Below are positions 56,762-64,000 of a DNA stretch of 64,000 bases, one piece after another. Source of the DNA: Dendrobium chrysotoxum (Eukaryota > Streptophyta > Magnoliopsida > Asparagales > Orchidaceae); the NCBI GenBank assembly GCA_019925795.1, contig CM034311.1, forward strand, positions 32,591,472 to 32,655,471, given 5' to 3'. The translations under genes and the position numbers were made by a program. Below the pieces are notes generated by a model. It was given only the letters and a program-made list of their open reading frames with translations, made no database searches and was not told where the DNA came from. Position 1 is the stretch's first letter. Each line of letters opens with the position of its first letter.

Positions 56762-57951
56762 TGTTAGTATTTCTTGTCCAGTTTTATTTAAGTTATATGT
56801 GTACTTTCTTTAGGTATTTCTTTGTGTAGTCTTTCTATAGCCATTGCTTAGATTTTTCTGGCTTGTCAATAAATAAGATGTAAGATGCTGTAATTGGAAC
56901 CCAAGTCAATTATATATATAACTCCAAGATGTAGGGTATATTATTCCAGGAATCCTAACAAACTAGTATCAGAGCATGGTGGAGAAGATTAAGGGGAAGA
57001 AGGAGGGATGTGCTTCTAGTATTCAAGAAAGGGAGACGCCAACAGGTTTGTTCGTGTGAGGTAGATGGGAGTCGCCAGTGCAATTTCATGTGAAAGCTGA
57101 GGAGCATATGCACAAGCAATAGGACACGGGTTGTTCGAATACAAGCCTGCAGCATGCCGACTGGTTCATGCGTGAAGACTGAAATAGCGGGCTAGCAAGG
57201 GGCTAGCTTGTGAGCAGGTAGATTGTAGGATATAGGAGCTCAAGAGGGATCTCACGCGAGTAGGGGTTAGAGCGGAGGCAAGCTCACGCAAGGTTGTATA
57301 CATGGGCAGGTGGGCTCTAGGAGATCGGGCGTGTAGATTGCACGCACAGGGCGTGCTTGGTGCTAAGGCGGGGCATGTGGGGCAGACGTGCATGGCACAG
57401 TGGAAGTGCGCAGGGTGCGAAGCGGACACTGACATACACGCACAGGGAGAGCGAGACAGACGCTCGTAGGGCGACGGGCAGACGCGTGCGAGGCGCTGTG
57501 CGGGTGCGGGCGATGGTGTGCAAGGAAGTAGGGGCAGCCATTGCACAGGGTGTGGATGCTGTGGATTGGACGCAGGGCTTTTGGTGGAGATGCAGGGGAG
57601 AGAAGTTCAGGATGTGGGGGGAGAGAAGATCAGGTTGAATCTAAAGGAGATAGTGCTTAGGCTTGGGCTCCTAGGGTTAGATTCGTCGGAGCGGATGGAT
57701 GGCTTTTGGCTGAGTCTTGGTATGCCGAGGGGGATTGTAGCAGGAGCAAGATGAAATTGTATTTTTTGTGAAATTGGATCAATGTGGAGATTGTTAGCAT
57801 TTTGGTCCAATTTTATTTTAATTATAGGTGTACTTTCTTTAGATATTTCTTTGTGTAGTCTTGTATAGCCATTGCTTAGAGTTTTTTGGAGGATGAATTG
57901 GAACACTACCAGCAAATCAATAAGAATTTTGTCCAAGTTTAGTGAGCTCTC
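56762..57951 (+). mobile_element. TRIM-2, copy B (3' LTR truncated)
   Basis: The 5' LTR (56762-56960) is about 50 bp longer than in copy A and keeps the TTTGTGTAGTCTT stretch. Primer site TAGTATCAGAGC follows at 56964. The 3' LTR opens at 57792 (TGTTAGCATTTTGGTCC) and is cut at about 57951 by the 830-bp loss. The GC-rich interior is more diverged from copy A than the TRIM-1 interiors are from each other. Confidence 0.75.
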
Positions 57952-58391
57952 AAGAGTGTCACACCATCACAAGAGTGTCACAACTTCATAATATAGTTAA
58001 CTTATCCTTAGAAAAAGTATTGTTTAATGCTATTGGTGAAGCTATTATGGAGATGGTTTAGATTAAAGACATTTAGAAGAACAAAATATAATATAGGAAG
58101 ATATTGCATTTTTCAAAGACAGTTATAGCTCAATTCATTTAACAAAGATTAGAACTTTCCACTCTAGAATAAAAAAATATATAATTAAAGTACCCTTACA
58201 TGCATAGCCAAACGAAAGAAGATACCTTATAGCTAATCTAGATCAATGTGAAAAAAAATCGTAAATATACACGTTAAAGTTATGCTCATATATACATTGA
58301 GGGTTTATAAGGCCTTAATTAAACTTAGTGAATATTAAAATATGTGTGATGCACAAAAATATGTTGGACATTGCATGCCAAACTTGGCACC

Positions 58392-58400
<9 letters not shown>

Positions 58401-58430
<30 letters not shown>
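58401..58430. repeat. (AG)15 microsatellite
   Basis: Same site as the compound TG/AG run at 26813-26880. Confidence 0.9.
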
Positions 58431-58434
<4 letters not shown>

Positions 58435-58885
58435 AGGTATTAAATGCTTTCGAAGAGGGAAGTATTTGGATTCCTTAGAAGGGCATCAATTATTTCTTTT
58501 AATGTAATATGAGGAGAAGATATTAACCATTGAAAGAAAAAGATATCATTTGGACATTTATAACATAAAAATGAAAAGAGTCAATATATAATATATTTTT
58601 CATTCTCAGCCTCCCTTTTCAGAGCAAGTGGATGAGTTCTTTCTCTTTCATTGATCAGAAAAAAATTATATTTGTTCATATATATAGCTTTCTATAAACT
58701 ATAATCTTGCATGTACTATTTTTAAAATCTAATAGATTATTCGATCTTTGTGTTATTGTGGACTAAATTTGATCTCATTGAATCACACACCTTCTGTGTG
58801 ATTTTTATAATATTTTTGCTAGATTTGTTCTTTATTTTTCATATATTTTGCGCATTGATATTTTATATCTTGGAGAGAGAAAGAG
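58431..58885. other. About 455 bp present only in copy B, bounded by AG-rich tracts
   Basis: Lies between the (AG)15 run and a second GGAGAGAGAAAGAGACTC tract; copy A passes directly from its AG run to ACTCAAAAACACC. The placement suggests exchange or slippage between AG tracts. No gene recognised. Confidence 0.6.
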
Positions 58886-59418
58886 ACTCAAAAACACCTA
58901 CCCCGCCTAACTCATTTAGAAGCTTTATGTGTGCAAAATAGATATTTATACTCTCCTTTTGGTGTGGCAAGATGCGATGGAAAAAGATTATTTCACTATA
59001 GTTATAATTATTTAGTTGTATTGAAAATAAACTACTTCAAATTATATATAGGCTAGCGATGAAGGTTGATGAATAGAAGCGGATTCACATAAAGTTAACA
59101 CTCCACATTATCTTCTATATGAATTTAAATATGGGACTGATTAAAATTTCTATTTATTATTTATTTTTAATAATGCAGCATTCTTCTCAATCAAATAACT
59201 CTCTTAACTATGAAATCATATGATATTGCTTTCAAACTTATAAAATGATGGCAACAATAGTAAAAATTTACACAAAATTACACATTAAGCCCACAAACAA
59301 TTTCTCACGCCATACTGTGATCCTCCTTTGCTACTAGTGCACAAATTCTACCACATCAAAAAGGTCTCAATAACATCTCTGATCTGTTTGGATCTCGCGT
59401 TGTTTCAAGATATATTTA

Positions 59419-59538
59419 GGCTTTGTTTTGGATGGCTTTCTTGTTGCTTCTTAAAGCAGCTTGTTAGTTAAAAAATTTTACTTTTTATACTTGAAAGCTG
59501 CTTTAAGAAGCAATAAGAAACCTATCCCAAATGCAGCC
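59419..59538. mobile_element. Tourist-like hairpin MITE, copy 6B
   Basis: Counterpart of 27419-27528, with TTA on each side. Confidence 0.75.
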
Positions 59539-59541
59539 TTA

Positions 59542-59661
59542 GGCTTCGTTTCGGACTGCTTTTTTATTGCTTCTTAAAACGAATTTTTAGTTAAAAAATT
59601 TTAATTTTTTAATTAAAACTTCATTTTAAAAAATAATAAAAAAGCCGTTCCAAACGAAACC
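59542..59661. mobile_element. Tourist-like hairpin MITE, copy 7B
   Basis: Counterpart of 27532-27651, sharing TTA with its neighbour. Confidence 0.75.
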
Positions 59662-60235
59662 TTAATTTATATAAGAAGAGTACTAAAAAACACTGCTTTA
59701 TGAGTACACATACCTTTGACTGAAAAATGTATGAATTATATTACAGAGTAACACATATTTATATAAGAGTACGATGATTATTCCCAAGAACCAACTATAT
59801 ATTCCCACGCTTTAAGCCTTGAAGGTTTGATTTGACCTGGCTATTCTCAGCGTTGATTGCCTTAAATTGATTAGGGTATAACTATTTCTCAACAGACAAA
59901 CTTTGAACTATTAGAACAGCATTGGATGTCGTGTTCATAAGGCTGCACTGCAAGTGCTGGTTGTATGGCAGTCTAAGGCATATGCATATCTTCAATCCGA
60001 CTCTCCTCTTTCTTACTTCTCCTCACCTCATGGGCTTATCACCAAAGCTTAAAATGGAAGGTGCATTTGGTAGAAGGCTCCGATCGACGTGTTAAAATTG
60101 ACAACACAATAGTGCCTCTTGCTCGTGAAGTGCAAGCTTACTCGGACTAGAAGGCCTCACTGGTCCACGGAGTAGAGAATAATCAGAGTGGGGCGATGGC
60201 ACAGGGCTCTATACTGATTGTAATAGACGGATTGG
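59662..60235. other. Non-coding, copy B
   Basis: Counterpart of 27652-28240; no gene recognised. Confidence 0.4.
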
Positions 60236-60416
60236 CCCTGTGCAGGTGGGACCGAGCGGGCAGATACTTTGAGCTTTTGAGCCGTGTCAAACTGAGCTTG
60301 AGCTCGACTGCTCAAGCTCATTTAATATACAAGCTCGAGTATAGCTCAATTGATAAACTAGACTTGCGAGCTCATTAACCAGTCGAGCTCGAGCCGGCTC
60401 GGCTCACTTACACCCC
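60236..60416. repeat. GAGCTCGAG-rich block, copy B
   Basis: Counterpart of 28241-28424, shorter by one GCTCGA word. Confidence 0.35.
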
Positions 60417-60656
60417 ATATAAGCCTAAGAAAATCAACATGATTGGACATGAATTTCTCTATATATTGAAACTTATATAATTAAATTTAAGATCATCCGA
60501 ACTCTGATTTAATTTAGACTAAATGTCTTGATAAGATGAGGCCATTGCATTAAAAGTGATTCTATTTGACTCCAAATTAGCCAAATCAAGCATTTAAAGC
60601 GTAATTAAAATTTTTGGGATATTAGTTAGGTGAACAAGTGATTAATAAATCATGCA

Positions 60657-60878
60657 TGCTTATAGTCGAAGTACCGTAGTTGGGCGTTAGTGGTCTGAGG
60701 ATCGTAATTGGGCGACAGTATTCAAATGATTGTAGTAGTAGTTAGGCAATTGTGGTCGAAGGTCCATAGTCAAACAATAGTGATTGACGAACCATAGTTT
60801 GGCGAAGGTGGTCGGAGAATCGTTGTCAGACTGATGGTTGGCTGATCATCATTGGGTGATGGTGGTCGAACAATACAG
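60657..60878 (-). repeat. ~30-bp degenerate tandem repeat array, copy B
   Basis: Counterpart of 28676-28886, in reverse orientation to the LTR array at 34690-35370. Confidence 0.65.
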
Positions 60879-61699
60879 AAAAATCGCGCATTATTGACGG
60901 AATTTTCCGATGGATTTGAACTTTTTTGGCGAATTTTTTTTAGTAATGCAACATTCTTCACACTCCAATGGTTTTCAAACTTCGCTGCTTGTACACAAAT
61001 TCTACCACATCAAAAAGGTTTCAATAACATCTCTAATCTTTTTGGTTCTCTTGTTGCTTCAAGATATATTTAGTTTATATAAGAACAGTACTAAAAAAAC
61101 ACTACTCTATGTGTACATTTACCCTTTGAGTCTTTGACTGAAAAATATATGAATTATATTACACAGTAACACCTATTCATATAATATAAATAAAATATAA
61201 GATTAGCAAAACTATTTAAAATAAGTCTTAATAAATTTGGTGAAATGTATGTTGCATACTTTTTTACTCGCTCGAATGACAAAAAATTCTTATTTGTCAT
61301 CAAGTAAATAAATCAATAGGCAGTCTTAATTCTTTTCTTCGTGTTTCTTTTTTTTTTTTTAATCAGAGAATGCCAATTCGAGACCAACATAAATACTTTG
61401 AATTAGTCACCATTCCCAATTTCTTTCAATCCAAGAAGATGGCATGACTTTCAAATAATTTTATTTGTCTTATTATTAAATTGTTCAATCGGAGATATTT
61501 TTAAAATGCATGTATTTTATAATTATAAACTAATAAAAAATATATAACATGTGCATTAAATTATCATTTATATTTAGTATGATCTATTTGAAATGCATTG
61601 AAATATAGTTGGCTAAGGCAGCAGACAGCACCAGGGGAGGGGAGCGACGGATATACAATTAGGCACCTGTATTTTATGCATGTAAAACTCACAGAGGGT
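60879..61699. other. Non-coding, copy B
   Basis: Counterpart of 28887-29712; T run near 61349. No gene recognised. Confidence 0.4.
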
Positions 61700-62175
61700 C
61701 CTACACGTTAATGAAGAAAATTATTACGAGGCCTTAGATGATCAAATGCTCTCTAAAACAGAAAAGAAAAACATCCAAAAAGCAAAAGAAAAACTAATAA
61801 GACAATGATCCTATCTAGTTACAACAAGCATGAGGAAAAAAAACCTAAAAAAGGTAAGCAGAAAGGCCCACAAGAAAAACAATCAACAACCAACCCTAGA
61901 CGACGGCCAACAGAGGGAATGAAACCTACAACTAGAAATAGCTAACAAAAATAAAAACTAACAAAGACCACAAACATTATCTAACATGAAGCCAAAAAAG
62001 CACCATATCAAGAATGATTTAGAACCATCAGGCAACAACATGTAGACGACCAAAACATGCAAGACAAGGTAACTTCTCCCCTCCAAAAACTAACAAAAAA
62101 AAAGAAAGAGACAGAACAACCAAACTTTAACTTTGGGACAACAACCACCACCAAAACAAAACAGCCAAGACAACA

Positions 62176-62198
62176 CCCCCCCCCCCCCCCCCCCCCCC
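62176..62198. repeat. Poly(C) run of 23
   Basis: An uninterrupted C run in the LINE-2 3' region. Copy A has only AACCCCCCACCCC at the same place (30181). Confidence 0.9.
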
Positions 62199-63263
62199 AC
62201 AAGCCATCCAACACAACACCAAAATAATCCCCACACCGAGCCAGTCCAGGAAGAGCTAACCCGACATCTGAGAATTGAGAACCAGCACCAACAAAGAAAA
62301 GCCCCAATGACACTAACAAACAGAGCTAAGAATTATCCTGAGCATTAGAATGCATGCGTAGGTCTGCTAATAAAATATTGTGAAATTGTTTATAACTTTT
62401 TTTTTCTTTTTTTCTTTCCCGAACCCAAGAATAATCCCTCCACCTGCACCACACTTAGATATTTCTCCTCCAACACACATAAGGAGGGACCAACATGAGT
62501 GCCCCACTAACCCCAATCATTAGCCAACTGGGAACATATCCAATCAGTGTGGTCAATCGGATCTGCTAATTGCAAATCCAGATGAAGGTGTACACCTCCC
62601 AACTCAATAATCGCATCTTTAGAGATAAGTGAAATAGATAAATTAATAATACATAACTTATTAGAGACATCCAAGCCATTAAGAAGAGTAAGAGAAATAT
62701 TCGCAAGGCCTTGAGGAGACAAATTCCACTTAACCCCCAAACTAGCATCACCAGAATTCATATTCACATCGATATTAGTAACCCGGTTCTCGATAGTAGT
62801 CAAATTAGGAGAAATAACTAATCACTTATTTAAACTATTGGAAGCATGAACAACCTCAGCTTTATGATTCATAGCATTACCAATAAAAAGATCATAAACT
62901 ACAGAAGAACCAGCACCATCAGTAACATTGGCCAAACCAGGATTCACAGCTGCAGTGTGTAAGTTATCCACAGTTTCTTGACCGACATCAGCACAACCAT
63001 TAGGTTCTAAATTCTTGGTAGCCATGTTTTCAACAACCATAGGGTTGGGGATGATCATGAGAGCATCATCTAAATAGGGGACTAGAATACCACAGTCCAC
63101 TCTTGAATGCCCCCGGGATTTGCAATGAACACAAAATGAAGGGAACTCCTCCACTTCAAATTGTTCGACATACCCTAATATTTCAAGACCAAGCCACACC
63201 CGATCGGAGTAGCGTTTGGTGATGTCAAGCTCAACCAAAACACGAGCAATAAAAGGAAGGGAT

Positions 63264-64000
63264 GTTAATATTGGACATGACCCGAAAATCCGACCCAAAA
63301 ATTTTGGGTTAGGGTCAACCCATTTGCCATTCGGGTCAGGTTCGGGTTCAACAGATTGACCCGTTTAAAAAAATAGGCCAGATTTGGGTTAACCCAGAAA
63401 CTAGAGAATGATCAGTATTCGACCCGGAAATGTCACTTCACTCCCATCTAAAATCCTAACCCAAAAACTCGACCCGAAAGCTTCGACACCTCGTCAGTCG
63501 TCACCTATCCGGCTATCCCGTTCCTTCGCCTAACCCATTCACCATTTAGCCATTCCTTTGCTATGAGGGAAACCGGTTCTGATCGGAAGTAACGACAGCT
63601 GTCGGGTTGTGTGAACTCCGGTGGCATGTTAAGGAGAAGATGGGTTTGTAATGGGCTAGCTTGGGGAAGGGACATCTATCTGCGTGGATATAAGTTAATT
63701 CTGTCCATAGCCCGCATTTAGGTTAATTCCTGTGATAAACCAAAATGCTGCAACCCAAGATCAGTTCTTTCTTCCAACCGTTCTTTCTAGAAACTCAACA
63801 TGCACTTCAGTTTCCAAACCTGGAGAACTGGAAAAGCCATCCGAAGTCACGCAACTCGCCATTTATTGGATCGGAAGTAACGACGATGAAAGCTTGCTCA
63901 ATCGCTCATTGCGAAGGTAAAAAATTTCTCTCGTGATTTTGTGTCGGATCGGGCCAGTCCGGAAACTGGCGGGTCAGTTTCAGGTTGAAAAATCTGATCC
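63264..64000. mobile_element. hAT-like DNA element inside LINE-2, copy B (right end off window)
   Basis: Same left junction as copy A (gaagggat then GTTAATATTGG...). It contains the GACCCGAA-rich left end and the captured-exon-like middle. Confidence 0.55.
63745..63916 (+). pseudogene. Captured first-exon-like fragment with a PIP-box motif, copy B
   Basis: Open from ATG 63745 (MLQPKISSFFQP) to the same GAAG|GT border at 63916/63917. The PIP-box residues Q, I, F and F are unchanged from copy A. Confidence 0.4.

Larger units (their letters stand above)
42693..64000 (+). repeat. Copy B of the large segmental duplication (runs off the window)
   Basis: Same order and orientation as copy A from 11297. 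Differences include a MITE at 51796-51908; extra DNA near 49725-49780, 52050-52315, 54925-55555 and 58431-58885; and losses near 57951 (830 bp) and in exons at 52625 (27 bp) and 53352 (34 bp). Confidence 0.95.
61700..64000 (-). mobile_element. LINE-2, copy B (continues past the window)
   Basis: Counterpart of 29713-31992. ORF1 tail pieces at 62507-62803 and 62822-63298 carry the zinc knuckle CVHCKSRGHSRVDC. ORF2 is deleted as in copy A. The hAT-like element interrupts it from 63264. Confidence 0.8.

Overview
The window is nuclear DNA of a flowering plant. It is AT-rich and repeat-dense, has intron-split gene pieces with GT/AG borders, and carries typical plant mobile elements: short hairpin MITEs with TTA/TAA target duplications, LTR elements with an initiator-Met-tRNA-type primer site, and RNase H-bearing LINEs. 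The sequence alone does not fix the species. No gene in the window is complete and clearly intact except ORF1 of one LINE.

Layout. 1-5.1 kb: two exons of a DDRGK1/UFBP1-like gene on the minus strand, about 4.5 kb apart, with the rest of the gene off the left edge. 5.1-11.3 kb: intergenic DNA with MITEs and one solo LTR that has a perfect 5-bp target duplication. 11.3-32.0 kb is copy A and 42.69-64.0 kb is copy B of one large segmental duplication (offset 31.3-32.0 kb). Each copy carries, in order: a decayed SYP132-like syntaxin pseudogene (+); a short-LTR element with a GC-rich interior (TRIM-1); a TATA box plus exon 1 of a NUP1/NUP136-like nucleoporin gene (+); a truncated patatin-like lipase pseudogene (-); the 3' exons of an unrecognised gene (+); a second short-LTR element (TRIM-2); paired MITEs; a tandem-repeat block; and a decayed LINE (LINE-2) interrupted by an ~0.8 kb DNA element that carries an apparent captured exon.

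32.0-42.7 kb is seen once. It holds a truncated LTR with an expanded ~33-bp repeat array, part of a third TRIM-1 element, and a nearly full-length LINE (LINE-1, minus strand, 35795-42426) inserted into the TRIM-1 LTR with 16-bp target duplications. Next comes a single PARP catalytic-domain exon (42595-42692) that runs directly into half a MITE. That half-MITE is where copy B begins, so 42692/42693 is read as the tandem-duplication junction (unit about 31.4 kb).

Most notable: the two copies are almost identical around the nucleoporin exon, but 16 differences are packed into about 188 bp inside it. This is a sharp-edged island that suggests gene conversion or selection. Other points of interest are the captured PIP-box exon, the PARP|MITE junction, a MITE present in copy B but absent in copy A with its empty site preserved, and a 32-bp sequence shared between the LINE-1 5' end and a distant site. 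Nothing here looks like a new multi-gene system; the interest lies in duplication, fragment capture and element nesting.
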